This document shows positions 11,401 through 26,400 of a stretch of DNA of 64,000 nucleotides, piece by piece. The stretch covers positions 72,107,689-72,171,688 of the forward strand of contig NC_044571.1 of NCBI RefSeq assembly GCF_901933205.1, in the 5' to 3' direction. The number at the start of each line of letters is the position of its first letter. Within the stretch, counting starts at the first letter, position 1. Source of the stretch: Camarhynchus parvulus. Its lineage: Eukaryota; Chordata; Aves; Passeriformes; Thraupidae. The translations under genes were made by a program, and so were the position numbers. The notes under the pieces are model-generated. The model made no database searches and was not told where the DNA came from. It saw only the letters and a list, made by a program, of their open reading frames with translations.

Positions 11401-14400
11401 TGCATTACATGGAGATGTCAGAGAGCAGCTCAGGAAGCGAGACGTCTGGCTCAATGCTTTCTTTCACCTGAGGGAGTTCAAACCCACAGCTCCAGCTTTC
11501 ACAAGGAATGCCCTAGCTGTTAAGCCATTTGGGGTGAGCTTTTCTTGACACTCTTGCCATGGGATACAGGATTTGGCTGCCAATATGGCAGCTATTAAAA
11601 ATTCTGTTGACCATATAACATGATCTGCCAGAAGTCTAAATATCATCTTGAAACTACTTTTTGTAGTTCTGTTTGGAGAATCATCTACATGTTTTTATTT
11701 AGTATTCATTCACACATAATTTGGCAACGTTAAGGAATATAAGCTTGCAATATAGACTTCAGGATTTTGGCATCCTACAGTAAAGAAAACTTCAGGGAAG
11801 GAGTTGTTTTTAAAGCATTTTTTCCACAGACACACATACTTTTTGGAGGTAAGTTTTACCATTTCTACTCATCATTCCCTGCTGCTCTCACCCCATCTAG
11901 GAAAAAGATCTTATATACATTTTGAATTATAGGAATGAAATTAACTTTCTACTAAAGTAACACACAGAAGAAAACAAAGATAACCGCATGGATGAAAAAT
12001 TTTATTTCTAGTTTTTCTCTACTAAGAGCACAGCTTTAAGTGTTAGCATCTGTCTGATTGTACCTACAATCAGAGGACTGCAGGTAGATATTTCTGAAAC
12101 TGCAAATTAATTTTCTCTCTTTTACTGTATTAACTGTACAAACACCTGCACCTAATTCAAAGTAGCTTTTGAATAATGGAAGACCACTGCTGAACTAAAT
12201 CGCTCTCTGTATCTAAGGAAATCCTCACTGCAATGAATACCCAGTCCTTATTTATTAACTTGTTGGGCTTTTATTAAGTAAGTTAAGTTATTACTGTAGT
12301 TCATACAGAGGCCATCCCCACTGTACTCATTTTGGGGTACCAATGTGCACACCTACACATGAAGTGACCACAGGAACACAGCCCCAGATTTCAGTTGAAA
12401 AAGCAACAGGAACCGATTAAGCAGAGCTGGTCAATATAAAATCTGATTTATAAATACATTTACTCTGTAAAATCATAATACTTGAGATTTGGATTACCAT
12501 GCTGACATCACCTTCCCCTCACAGTCTCTGTTAAATAGCCTTAACTGAGGACTATGCATACAAAGACATAAATAATACACTTTGCATGCTGATATCTTTT
12601 ACAGTGCATTCCTACCTCTCATCTGTTCAAAAGTCATGGCCATATTACTATATTTAGGATGTTTAAATTATTCTATTAGAATTGTTTCATTCATTTAGAG
12701 TTGTTCAATGTTTTACAAAAACTGATTTGAACTAATTCCTTCACATAGAATTTGGATGGGAATTAAAAAGAATCAAAATATAAAACCTAATTTTTAAAAA
12801 TGACCAATTTTATATGGCAGAACAATGAATAATGCAACATACTGCAAAAATAATCCTATTTTGTAATTGTCCTATTTTAAGTAGTGATATTTAGCAAAAA
12901 AGATTCTCCATTATTTATGTTTCTGTACTTCCTGTGTCACATGATACCTGTGTGTACTTCAAACCAAAAAATCCATTCTATTTGTATTTATTTTTTAGAG
13001 GAATCTAACTAGTTGCAATTACAGTGATGACACTACTGCATTGGAAATTCCTCCAGTACCACAAAGGACGTAAATCAGAATTTCTAGTACTATTTTACTC
13101 ATCAAGAAAAGACATCAAAGGGTAAGATTGTTTGGTCATCTACCTCCTCTGTAAAATCTTTATGAAACAAAGAGCACAGTGGGCTAACTCTCCAATAAAT
13201 CCAGAATGTGTTTAAAGTGCAGCTCGGTGTATCTTTCATATCTGGGATGAAGACACCATCTTTGGAGAAGAATTGGCATTGGTTTGACCAAAGAGAAGAG
13301 TAAGTTCAGTGCAGAAGGCAGAATAATATATTAAAACTGTGAAACAGCATGGGAAGTAGATGAAATTTATAACTTTGCTGCTGCTCATTTTGATTTGAAA
13401 TTCTGTTGAATGAAAATTGTTTGTGGTGTGTCAGTTCAGCTCACTCCTTAGGTGAGTTCAGAGCAGAAAACAGATTAAGATGTTCTCTTAATTTCAACAG
13501 ATTTTCCCTTCTCCATTAATTAAGAAAACTTTTTTCTGTTCTTCACACACAGCCAATGGAACCATCCCAAAATCACTTGTAATTAATGAGCCATCAACAG
13601 GCACACAAAGCCTAGCAAATATAAATGATTGTCACGTCCTGGCTGCAGGGTAACAAGAAAATCTCATCTTTATCACAGTCAGGATTATCTGGGATGCCTA
13701 CAGCTCAAACATCTAAAACATATTTCCATAATATATAAGGAGATCCCTCTGGGATGGTAAAGGGTGTTTGAATATGGGAAATCTTTGGGGATGGACAAAC
13801 TGACACAGTCACCAGTGAAATGAAAAAGGGAAAAGACACCTAAATTATTCCCATGTGGTTTATTTTCCAAATCCATCCTGACAGGCCTAGGTAACAAGGA
13901 GAATGCAAATTACTCAGCCTTTCATCTTCTGAATTCAACACTGCTTCTGTGGGCTCCTGTCCGAGACTGCACGGCTCCTCTCATCCAGCACAGAACTCCC
14001 CATTCAGAGAGCTGGGCAAATGCAGAGACAAGTAAACACTGCCACAGGAATGGACTCCTTAATGTCACACTTTGCATTATCTACTCTTATAAAGGCATTA
14101 TGCTATCAATCAGGAAAAATTCCTTATGTTGTTAAAAAACACAGTGCACCAACTGCTATGTTCTGGATATTATGATCATGTATCTGCAAAACACAAAAAA
14201 GTGAGTATGAAAACAAGAAAAGATTATTGGAAAGAAAATCTTTGAGAACTACCTAAACTCGGATGTTACTGTTAGCTCCCTTCAAAGTTTCATGGTATTG
14301 TGTTTTTGGGTTTTTTTTCTCCTTTGAAAAATTAAAAATAATAATTTTAACAGGACTGTTTCAATGTCATTTGCTTCGAGCGTAACCCAAATAAGATTGA

Positions 14401-17400
14401 AAACCATAAATCTGATAATTGTGGGGAGAAGAAAATTTCCCTTTTTATAGTGAGTGACAAATGTGTTCAATCTTGGGTAGGGATTTTAGATTTAATGCTT
14501 GTCTCTCTCTCTCAGGACAAGAGCAGACTTTAACTGGCATTGATATATAGATGTCAGTTTTCTTGATCTCTCTGTTCCATTCTGTCTACCATTCATGCAC
14601 ACACCAATCAAATTGCTGAAACTGTGCTGTGGTGCATCTCACACACCTTTCTGTTTTAATTTATATTGGCAAAGGACTGGATGCCCTATGAAGTACAAAC
14701 CTTGCTGGCTTAGTTCTCTTTCTTCTTAGCTTCCTCTTTAAAAGCAATTTTAGATCATATTTCCTAAAACAAGGAAACCTGAATTATTAATACTCTTAAT
14801 ATAAATAACTGTATGGGGACAAAATACTTGGGGGGGGAAATCTCATGGAAATGCTACAAGTATGAGGACAGTGAGCTGGTAAGAGGAAAGAAAGAAAACA
14901 GGCATCATACTTAAAATATTTGGAATGCATAAGACTTCAGTTAGCTAGTAAGTACTTCAATTTAGCTACTAAGTACTAAACTAAGGAGGATTCCATGCTT
15001 CACTGGCTTCAGTAATGATGGCAAATCCCTCACACAGTACAGGAAAATGAACCCTTTTGGTCTTGGCAACACCACTCGTAAAGACTAACCTTAAAATGTA
15101 TACATTTATTTTATTTTCTCTCCTTCTGAAGTCGATAATTTATCAAAAGCATACTAATATTATGAAATAAAATAACCCATGTTTATACTTCACACAGGCC
15201 ATGCACAGGAATTTATGAAACTACAGCTCATAACCCAGGTGAACAAAGCCAAGCTTTGGACAACAAAAAATGTTTGGGTCTTCAGGTTTCTATTAGTCAT
15301 CCTCAGTAAAATATGAACAAAATACAGCCCAGTCCTTAACATCTGATGCTGTGAGTGTCCAGGTTCTTCACTGATAAGGCTCCCCAGAGCCAACATTACC
15401 AGTTAAAATGTGCCCAGTGCCTTTGACTCATTCTAAAAATACATATAAGTAGTGCAGCTCACCACAACTTTTAATTAAAAATCCCAGCAGGAAGTTAACT
15501 CTAGGCTCAGTACAGGACCTTCTCTGTACCTTTGCTTGTTTGCCAAGTCATTTCCAGAAAGGCTGGATCACTGGCACTGAATTTGTATAATGAAGACTTC
15601 TCAAACATGCTCTTACACAGACTTGTTCCCAAGCTATGTTTTTTTTCAACTCTTTCATATATTTGAATATCTTAAGCTCAACAATCTAAGAATTACTGAT
15701 AGGGCAAATTCTAGGTCAACACTTATCCTTCTTAACCTCTCATCCCCTTTCTTATTGTTTTAAAATTAAAAAAAAAAAAAAAAAAGAAAAAAAGGAAGAC
15801 AACTTTCCATAGATACTTGTGTCTTTAAAAGAAATACTGACAAACTGGTAGTTTATGGGATTCATGTCTTAGCATCCTTTCAGCATCAGCATTAGGTATA
15901 CCTTCTTTTGCTAAATTACTCTCTCCCTCCTGAAACATGCCCCTTTTTCATTAATGAGGGTGGGGATAATTACAAAATAGAGCTGGAGAGACCCTTTTCC
16001 CTACACACCTGATGCAAAGTTTTTTACAGCTGTAAATACCCTTGCCTGCTACCAATGCTGCTCTTCATTTCTACTTGCTGTATGCCGAAGTGGATTCCTC
16101 TTAATGCCAGAGAACAGGGACCAATCCTGTCTCACAGTGCTGTTTTGTTGGCACCTCCAGCTGGCTGCCTGATCACAGGGTTTATGTAACAAAGGAGGGC
16201 CCAGAAACTCTCCATCCTCTTCCACCCTGCTCTGCTACTTAAATAATTACTTTGGCCTGAGGCCCAGAACAGGTAAAATTCAATCCTAGGTGAATGGTTG
16301 TTTCTTCCACACATCAAGAGATTATCTAAAAGCTTCTCTAGTGAACCTACTGAGCTGGAAAAGGAATGAGATCTCTCTCAAGGACCTAACACTCACTCTT
16401 AGGCCTCAAAAAATCCAGGGAAGCAGTCTTCATAAATGTAACAGCATTCTAAGGTCATCTTCAGATTACATTAGTAATTGCCATGACTTTACATGACCCT
16501 ATAGAATTTGGTAAGTGTAGTAAAATATCTGCTGTGTAGGTGGAGAAATAAGATTACCAAGTAAGAAAAAACACATCATAAAATATTTCTCTGTAAAAGG
16601 AAGGGAAGAGAGGCAAGAATTTACTGGAGATATCCTCTAATGAAACCCGTTGATATCAAGGTAAACCAAAAGCAGGATACAAAGAAACCATTTCCTTTTT
16701 GTGTTAAAGTATGTTTTTTTGGTTTTTGGGTTTTTTGCAGGTGGCTGAAGTAGCCTGAAGTCTTCTAGTTTCCTTAGAGCAGCAGTGGGGGACTGTAAGG
16801 TTTACATTACTAATTTCATGGATTTAATAATGGTAGGGAAAAATCATTAGCCCTGCAATATGCAGGCTACCTAGTGCAGAAAAGACAATACAGGGCAGTT
16901 TCCTGACTTACATTGCAGGAGTTTTACATTCATGGAAATCAGGACTGCAAATTTATAGAAGCAGAGAGACTGAGTGGCCAGAGAGAAAGCTTCCTTCTAG
17001 GGAAGACTCCACAACTTCAGTTCTGCTATACAGAGATAAGGGGAAGGAAGAGCTCAAAGATAGTAAAGGGTATGTTATCCTTATTACAGAATTGGCTGCA
17101 CAGAACACTCTGCTGAACTTGTAACAAACACCTATCATCGCAGATTACACAGTGGCCACAAAATTCCCTTTTCTTCATGTTAAATAAAGAAACAACAAAT
17201 TCCTATTTTCCATGGCTTATGTGTTCTGTTTTGTTATAATAAATGATTCCTTTTAGTAAATATTCCGAAGTTAAAAATGTTCAAATACCAAGTTAATGGG
17301 ATAAAAACATTCATGTCCACAGTACTGAAAATAATCAGAAATTTAGCTTTAGGAATACAATAAGGCCTGTATATAAAACATAAATGTGGGACCAAATCCA

Positions 17401-20400
17401 TGCTACTGTACCAGTTGCAGTGACAAAAATCAAAAAGTATGAAACAAAATTTCTGAAGCACATATTGCTCAGTGCATATTTGTGTGTGTTTCAGGATGAA
17501 AGGAGGCTTTAGAAACGCTTCCAGAAAATCTGTTTTCTTCAGAGTCCTGTCAAAACTGATATTTAAGCAGAGGCCTTGACTACTTACCACCACTTCCCTC
17601 TTTGCGGCTCCGTGCACTGCCCTCTCTGCCAGATTTAATGCGCTGCACAACAGTGGAAAAGGTTTGAAAAGAACAGAACAAAAAACCTCATTTAGTAATA
17701 CATATTAGAGAAAATTTCTGAAAATTAAACTCAGCTTGTTAATAAAACAGTAGAAGAACGTCAAACTAGACTTGCTACACTGTAACTACTAAAGGTTGTT
17801 TTTCAACACACAAAATTGTCCTTAAAACCAGGGTTAAATTCAATGTTTACATAAAACAGGAGTTCTGTGAAATTCAAGTAGAATATCTCAGTAAATTATT
17901 TTTCTTCAGATAAAATTTATACAAGGAATGTGCCTAAAAATAGTTCAGATGTTCCTTTGTAAAGTACAGCTGAAAAAACAGGCAACACAGCCCTCCTTGC
18001 ACAAGTTCAAAGTAGCCTCTGCCTATTAACATCTTGTAAATCCCACAAGCATTTTATTATTGTAAAGACTCAAAAGGGAGAAGTGGAGGAATCTATAAAA
18101 AGAACTATTCACCCTATGGATCTTGGATTTTGAATTTTTGGCACAGAACAGTATTTCACAGCAAAATTTAATTTGCTGTTGAGTGTTAAATGCAAGATAA
18201 AGGTGAAGGTAAATACTTTAAAGGCTGTGTTTAAAAAGTCAGCTCTCTTGCATAGGGGAAGGTACCATAAACATCTCCCAGCTGTGTTTTTTTGAGTGTT
18301 ATTTGAAAATTTTAACAGTTTATCAAAGCAATACCTTTGTATGACATGGCAGACTTAGATCTTCTGGCAAAACACAAGATTTCTTATGCATACATCTTGT
18401 CAATTATAAGACAGGACACCTCAGTGAGGGACTTTTTGATAGGTAGGTACAAAAACTTGATGTTTAAAGCACTCAGCTATTAATAAAATATCTCTGCATC
18501 TTACTTCAAAATACAAATTCAGGATCTGATTAAAACACACATCATGTCTTCAGGTCAATTACTCTAAATTCTTCACTCATTTTTCACCAGAAAAATATCA
18601 TGAAGTCTGGCAAAGTTGGAATGATACCAAAGAAGTGAAAGAATTTTCAAGATTCATGCCAACAGAAAAAGGAAGAACTCTTAAATCAAAACCCACAGGA
18701 GTCAGACAGGAAAGCATTGAGCCTAGTGTGAAACCAGGACTGGTCTTGGAGCAATTCAGTCTGGGACCAGAATTTCTCACACTTTTTATTTGCTTTGGGA
18801 AATCCTCAAGCCTAAAATACGTTCTCTGAATTTTGGATTAAATATCCTTTTCACAGCCCAGTGAAGTAGCATATACCAATCCTTCAGGAAGCCTGTCCAG
18901 ACTCTCCCAACTGTTGAATGACTGACAGCAAGTCTGACAGCAGCTCAGCTTCTGTCTACCCAAGGGAAGCAGTCCCTATGTGATAGTGCCCTCTTGGCAT
19001 TTACACCCTAGGACCTTCCTCCCAAAATATAACATAATAACTACAGTTTAAACATATGATTAATTCCTGTAAAATTCCAAGTGAGTAGTTTGTAAGTAAT
19101 CCCACACTAAAAGCAGACATTCAAAATAGGTTTCCACCCTAAAAATGCCTATTTCTCCCATGACTGCAAAAGACATTTAGGATGGTTAGCCCAGATGTGG
19201 ATGCCTGAAGGCAAAGGCAGTAAGGCCCCTGCAGCATTTGCACCTCTCATCACTGCTTCTCAGCACAGCCCATCAGCCCCGTTCTCAATCATTAAGCTCA
19301 CTAAACGGAAATAAACAGTAATGTGTGTGCACAGCAGTGCCAAGGAGGCTCTGTGAACTTTTACACTATTACCTGTCTTTTTTAGAGTGAAATATGAAAA
19401 AGGAAGACTAATGTAGTAAAAAAAAAACAGTCAAAGAAACAGAAACAAAAGACCCCAGCTCCCCTCGTACTCCCACCACCCCCCGAACATTCTAACATAT
19501 GAAGGTTGCAGTAAAAACTAAATGCTGTGAGAAGCAGGGAGAAAAATTTCTACAGGGAATGAATTCCACAGATGTTCCCAGATTCTTGGCTGGAAGTATT
19601 TAACAACTTGTCCATATTTGAAAACTGAGGGAAATAAGTACTCCAGAATATTTATTTTGGTATACTCCATGTGGATATACTTATTCTGGAAAAACATTGC
19701 CAAAATAGAAAATTTTGATAAATTTCTACAGGAAAACAAAGTCTGTGTGCAGACTGTGAAATGCAGGTATACTACCCTAGCATTTTACCTATTTTGTCTT
19801 TACTGGGTGCAATTGAGAAGTCAAGGGTGAGTCTAAAATTGGGAGCAGTAATTGAACTGTATCTGGTACTGCTAACTGAAACCAGTATTCCTATTGGAAA
19901 CTTAGGTGGTGAAATATTAAAATTTGGTAATTTTAGAACTAGAAAGTACAGTTTATGACTGTATGGTCATGGATGACAGAAGGAACTTAGGAAAAAATCC
20001 CTAGTAATTTCCAAAGCCAGATGGCAGAGAGAAGACTAAAAATCACACACACAACCACCCCCAACCAAGAAACAAACAAAAAACCTTCCCAAACCCAAAA
20101 TCAGAGGATGGGAATCCAGATATAACATCAATAGCAAAAGAAGGAACTGCAGGGAAATTGTTTGCAAGACAGCACTGATGTAGAGATTGTCACAGAAAAA
20201 TACTCCAGTACTAATGCAGGACAGCTGCATACTGAATCACAGTGTGTCCTGAAACATCTTTCCTTAGAGTCTTTGCTCCTTTGCTCCTTTACCAACTACA
20301 ATGATGTTCATTTCTAAGAAAACTGTGTCAGTGGGTTCCTTGGGAGCAGAAGAAGTTGTTGCTTTCCTTTGGGAGGAACTTGGAAAGTTTTCAGAGTGTG

Positions 20401-23400
20401 GCACGGGAGAAAGGCAGAAGAAGGAGATGGGAGCATGTCCTGCCAAGACAAGGAGCAGCAAGGAGGAGCAGAAAGCAACTGATCAGACTTCAGAGGTTTT
20501 GAAGACAGTACTTCAAAACTTGTACTTGGAACCACAGGGGCAGAATTTTGCTCCCATTCAGAGCTTACTCAGGCTGGAAACACTAGTCTGTCTGCAGTAA
20601 TGAAGTTGACAGAACTGACAAGAAACCTGTTGTAGTTTTATTATTGGCAGTGGTTTTTAGGGGGCACAAAGGCAAGAGGCATGTTTGTTTGGGGTTTGTT
20701 TGGGTTTTTTAAACTTACTGCATTTCATTTTATCTGCTTAAATGAAAATTGGTTTAGTTTAAACTACAGTACTACCAGGCTTATTCAAAAGGCTGAATTA
20801 ATTTTTTTTTGTTGTTGTTTTCTAGGTAACATGCTAGAGGAAATATTTAAGCAGATCTACCTTGAAGCTTTGACTAGTTAAAAGTGCCATCATAGACACC
20901 CTATCTATTCTAGACAGATCTGCTCTACTCTGTCCTCCTGAGGCTCCAGAGTTGTGTGTCCAGTTCTGGGGCATCCAGTGTAAGGACATGGCCCTGCTGG
21001 AGAGGGCCCAGAGGAGGGCCATGAAGATGAAAAGAGAGCTGAAGCACTTCTCCAGTGAAGACAGGCTGAGAGGGTTGAAGTTGTTCAGCCTGGAGAAGAG
21101 ATGACTCTGGAGGGTTGTTGTGGCCTTTCAATACTTAAAGGGGTCTTAAAAGAAAGATGAGGACAGACTTTTTACTAAGGCCTGTGGTGACAGGACAAGA
21201 GGACAAGGAATAATGGCTTTAAACTGAGAAAGAGTAGAGAAGGAGAAAAAAATACATCGAGGATGTTGGGACACTGGAACAGGTTGCCCAGAGAAGCTGT
21301 GGATGACCATCCCCAGAAATGCTCAAAGTCAGATTTTACGGGGCTCTGAGCAACCTGATAATGGAAGGTGTCCCTGCCCACAGCAGGGGCTTGAAACTAG
21401 ATAATCTTTAAATGTTCCTTTCAACCTAAACCATTCTGTGATCCTGCTTTGCAAGGTTAGTGTTGTGACAGGATAGAGTCGACACACTCTTAAACAGGAA
21501 TACTGAAATGAAAGACACAGAGGGAGCTTCCTACATCATGGCTGAATTATGGTCACTGTTAAAGCCTGAACAGTCTAAACCAAGTGTGCAATAACTTGTG
21601 CAACCACGAGTCTGTGGTGGAGCCCACTGATACTTCTGTCCTTCAGGTACGACTTACTGAATTCCTTAACACAAAGAAGTCAGAATGAAAAATCCCCCAT
21701 AATTTATACATAATTTTTATGTTAGTAAAGTCTTAAGTTACTTAGAGGATTTAAACTCTTAAATATTCTATCAGTAGCTTTTTCCTCACTAGAAAGTAAT
21801 GTGTTTGGGAAAGCTCTTGCTTCCCATATGAAAAAAACGGAAAGAGACACGACAATTTTTAGGGTTTTTTAAATTGTATTCAAATATTAACTTTTGTAAA
21901 GAAAAAAAAGGTGTTTTCTTTAAAGTCTTTGACATTGCCCATCTACAATTAATGCCTTCAGTGTAGAAAAAAGCCCAGAATTACATTCAAAGAAATGGCC
22001 TTTTCTTCTCCAGGGACCTCCTTCTCTCTAATCAACTATAAAATAAACCAATTTTAACTGGTTTTGTTGGTGAGCTTTTTCAAGTAAAGCACTGAGGTAT
22101 TGAAAGTTACTGCAACAAACTACGTGTACCACTGACACCGCAGTGATCGGAAACCAAGCAAAGGCTGTTTAACACACTTTAGTGAATCTCTTAATTGTGG
22201 GCTCTGCAGAATAGGTACATTATACCCGGTCATGTTTTGCTTACTGATACAGTTATGGGGAGACATGGAGGAATATCAATCCACTACAGCTGTGGACTGC
22301 TTTTTTTTTGTCCATTTTCCCAAGTGCTTTGAATTTTACAGTTACTGAAAAACCCAGTCAGTACACCTCAGCTAGCCCCTCAAAGTGTGGTTGTAGCATG
22401 AAGCTGCAATCCTTCTGTCAGTGCTTCTCCTTGTGAGTTTCATTTCTAAAGTGTCCCCGTATTCACATGCATACTCAGGTTCCCTGGAACTTAAGCAGAA
22501 ATAGCCAAGAATGCACATGCACGTGATCTGTCATCAAAAGGGACCAATAAGTGTTCCTAAGAGCAGAGTAAATTAGTTAATACTTAAAGTATCCTAATGT
22601 GACTATGTAGCTCTGAGGCAATTCTCTGGATAGGCTTGGTTTGCTTGAATACTTTGCAGCTCAACAGCATGGATAACGCTTTTCAAACAAGCAGCTGTTT
22701 TTAATTTTAAAATCTTATTTTATCACCAGAATAGCAAGAAAACAATGCACGAGTGCACACACACACAAACTGTGAGCTCAGTCTTCTGAACAGAACACAA
22801 GTTATGATCTCATACCTTTCACAGCCTGTTACTTTTCCATGGAATTCTTTTTTTTTTTTTTTTTTGTTTAAAAATTGGCACTCACATGAATAGTTTACTT
22901 CTACCTATATAATATGTCAATGCTGCAGTTTTATATATAATGAAAAAGGAGTTCTTTTACATGGACAAATTCATAGGCTTCCCATCTCTCCCTATAGTTG
23001 CATTATTACTTGGCTCATAAATACACTGAAGTATTAAATGAAATCTGGCAAGTGAGTAGGAAAGACGACATTCCACAGACATTGAATTATGTGAGTGGCT
23101 CTGGCATTCCCTCATGTCCACATAGTCCATCTTTCACTAGTATTTAAAAATCACAGAAAATCTGGTGCTCAGAAACTATTCAGACAGATGTAAGACTGAT
23201 CAGTAATTTAAAACTAAATGTCCCAAACCCCCAAAATATAAGCTTCTATAAACCAAGAAGTTAACAACACATTTTGTCTTGAAGTATTATAAACATTACT
23301 TTAGCTTCATCTACATCTGCAGCAATACTGTGTAATACACACAGGAACAAACTTACCTGCTCTCTGATTTCTTTTAATTTTTCTGCTTTCTTGAGCTTTG

Positions 23401-26400
23401 TTATATATTCCTGGACTTCTTTCAGCCCCATGTCTGTGCAGAGACGAACTAAAAATCTCAGGCCTAATTGGAAAGCAAAGCATTGTTAAAAAAGGACTTA
23501 CAAGCAGGTCAAACTACAAGTGCATCCTGATAGAACTGGACATGCAGAATGGCAAACAGTGCAAATAACTGCAAACAAGGTGACTCCAGTCCAGTATCAC
23601 TATACAAGTTGTGATATTTTGCAAGTAATTCACTATTTTCTCTGTGCCTGTATCCATGAACAGTACAAATATCATTGGTATACGTGGAAGGCAAAAGGCA
23701 TACTAAGTATTTTGGCTCAGAACTCTTGACATTTGCAAAATATTTTGGAAGCTGGAAAGCATAGAAATGATACTACAATATTACTAAGGAGCTGCTATCA
23801 AGAAAATTTTGTTGAAAACAATTTTGCAAATGCCAAGTGAACCAAAATGTTTTATTCCTCTGTCTGTGGTTGATTTTTAAAGAGTAATATTTATAGAATT
23901 ACTAAACCCCAACAAAGCTGACATAAAAATCAAATGTAACTGTATGACTGAACTAAAAGAATCCCTGAAAAACATTCTCTTGAGACACTCTACCAAACTC
24001 TGAAAACACTGTATTCCTGTGTGTTTGTTAACATTCCTTTCAAAGAACTGAAGCAGAAACAAGCAGGACATGATCCATTCTCTTCAGACTGCTTTCACAA
24101 ACATGTTATTTCATTTTGTGCTAAGTTAGTTTTCTGCTGGTTTAGGAAGCCCATGCTCAGTGATGGATGAGGGAAGAACCATTGTTTCAGCAGTAGAAAA
24201 CTTAAATCAGTTAAACTGTCTTGCCTAACTCCTGCCTCCATTTGTGGAATTTGTAGAAACTACATTAAGAAACACATTTGCATTCTAAAAGGTTTACTAA
24301 ATGCCCCTCTGAAATATGTGTGACCAACACGAACATATTTTGCTTGTAACTTGGAGGAGTTACAGTACTGAATTTCACTTGTACAAGAGAGCTGTGATTC
24401 CTCTTTAAAAAAATCAGTAAATTTGTTAAAGCAGAATGATACAATTTTAAAATAAAATACAATGACTGTTCTTCCCACATTGCATCTGAAAGCACAGACT
24501 TGTTGGCAACAACCTTGTATTTTGGAATTTGTGAGGCATGGTGTGGGATGGAAGAGAATGTTTACACAACCACTGACAACCTTTATTTTCTACAGGGCTT
24601 TTTTATTTAGAGTACAGGTGTGACTGATTTTGCAAAGTGTCTTACTCTTCAAAGCTGTGTTTCCTGCAGTTTAGTTTGAAATCCTCTATGGATTTTCCAG
24701 AGACTGGGGGACCAGCTATAGTTAAAAACCCAGCAACAAAATCTCACCCTCAACATTTTTTTTGGAAACAATGACTTCGATAAAACTTAGCAATAAGATT
24801 TTCTTGTATCTAGAAATTCACAGCAGAAATTTCGACTAACAGGAACTAGAAGTACGAATACATATATTTTTCATAAGAAAGATTAAATGAGTAACATAGT
24901 TATAAAATCTAGGATGTGTATGAGAAAGAAACTCATCTGATGAAACTCAGTTAAAGTTTATTTTCATTGCTCTTCTTCAGCATTACCCTCATATATCTTA
25001 AATCACCCGTCAGTGTTGTCACAAAAACCATGCAGCATTAGCATGAATAAAAATATTAGTTAATGGAAGTATTTTTGTATGAAAAATACATCACATGATT
25101 GCTAACACACCTATTCAATGTAACAAAGTTTCCTTCGATAGTTGCACCACAGAAGGAGACAACTTACATTCAACATTCTCAGGGAATTTTCTGTGAATGA
25201 CTTTATATTTCTCCAGAGCTTTCTGGTAGTTGCCTGTAAACAAAACAAACATCGCCTATCCACACATTCAAACATAAAAAAGAATATTTGATGAGAAATT
25301 GGAACACCTTAAAATGAATTAATCTTTATAGTTAAATTATTTTATATTGTAGGACAAAATTTGGTAAGATCAAACTTAACATTCTTTATTAATGGATAGT
25401 AAAAATTAAAAGTATGTGAAAACAGTCCAAATTACTCTGTAAATAACAGAATTAATGAGGAGGAGGTTACTGATTTTTGGGGTTTTTGACCTTCCTCTAT
25501 GACACCATTGTTCCAGTGTCTCACCATGCTCACAATGAAAAATTCCTCCCTTATGCCCAGTTTAAGTCTACTCTTATTCAGTTTAAAACTGGTGCTCCAT
25601 GACCTGGAACTGCAGACCCCAGTCTGCCTCCCTGCTTCCTATGAAACCCTCTCATTATTCTCCCAGCTGAACAACCTCAATGAATTACAAAAAAATGTTA
25701 CAAACTTGAAAGCAGTAACAAAAAAGTTACAGAACTTACCACTTCTCCTGTAGCAACTGGCAACCATCAGCTGCCACTTCACTTGTGTTGGCCTGGATAT
25801 AAATAAAACAAAATCATGTACACTGCCAAACAATGAATGAGCAAAATAATCTGCATAGCACTGGTAAAGACCTACTATTTACCTACTAATCAATGTTTCA
25901 ACTAGCATGTTGCCTTCCCAGAAAGAATGTATCCTGCTCAACTCACACACCACTGCATCACACACCTGTTTCCAGGACGCCATGTCACTCATTTTCAGTC
26001 CCATGTTAGAGTTTTTCTCAGGGTCATGATTCTGTGCCCAGACACAACGAGTAGACCTGACATGTGAACCACTAATCTCTGTCAGAGATACAGCAATGGG
26101 GGAGGAACAAAATGCTAAATTGTATTCTGAGGAGGTCCCATCACTAGGGTCCCATGCGTGCCCCAGGGATTCCTGCCAGCAATCCCTGTAGGGATTCCCT
26201 ACTCACAGCTTTGAACTGTGGCTCCTCCTCTGTGCTACCACCTTGATGTCCTAGCTGCTGCCTGTCCTTCTCTTTTTAGCAGATAATGGTGACAGTATGG
26301 TCAGAGAAAATATTTGAGATGCTTGAGCATGTACAATAAAACTGTTGGACTCTTTCATCATTTTTACCACGACAATGTGAAAATTAGGAAATTTTCATGT

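Larger units (their letters stand above)
17643..23356 (-). other. IFT88 intron 22
   Basis: Non-coding. It contains the CR1 at 20905-21445 and an 18-base poly(T) at 22848-22865. Nothing else is recognised. Confidence 0.6.

Noticed and set aside
17234..17650. 138-codon minus-strand frame
   Set aside because: Only 17588-17642 is an IFT88 exon, and it is read in a different frame; the rest is intron.
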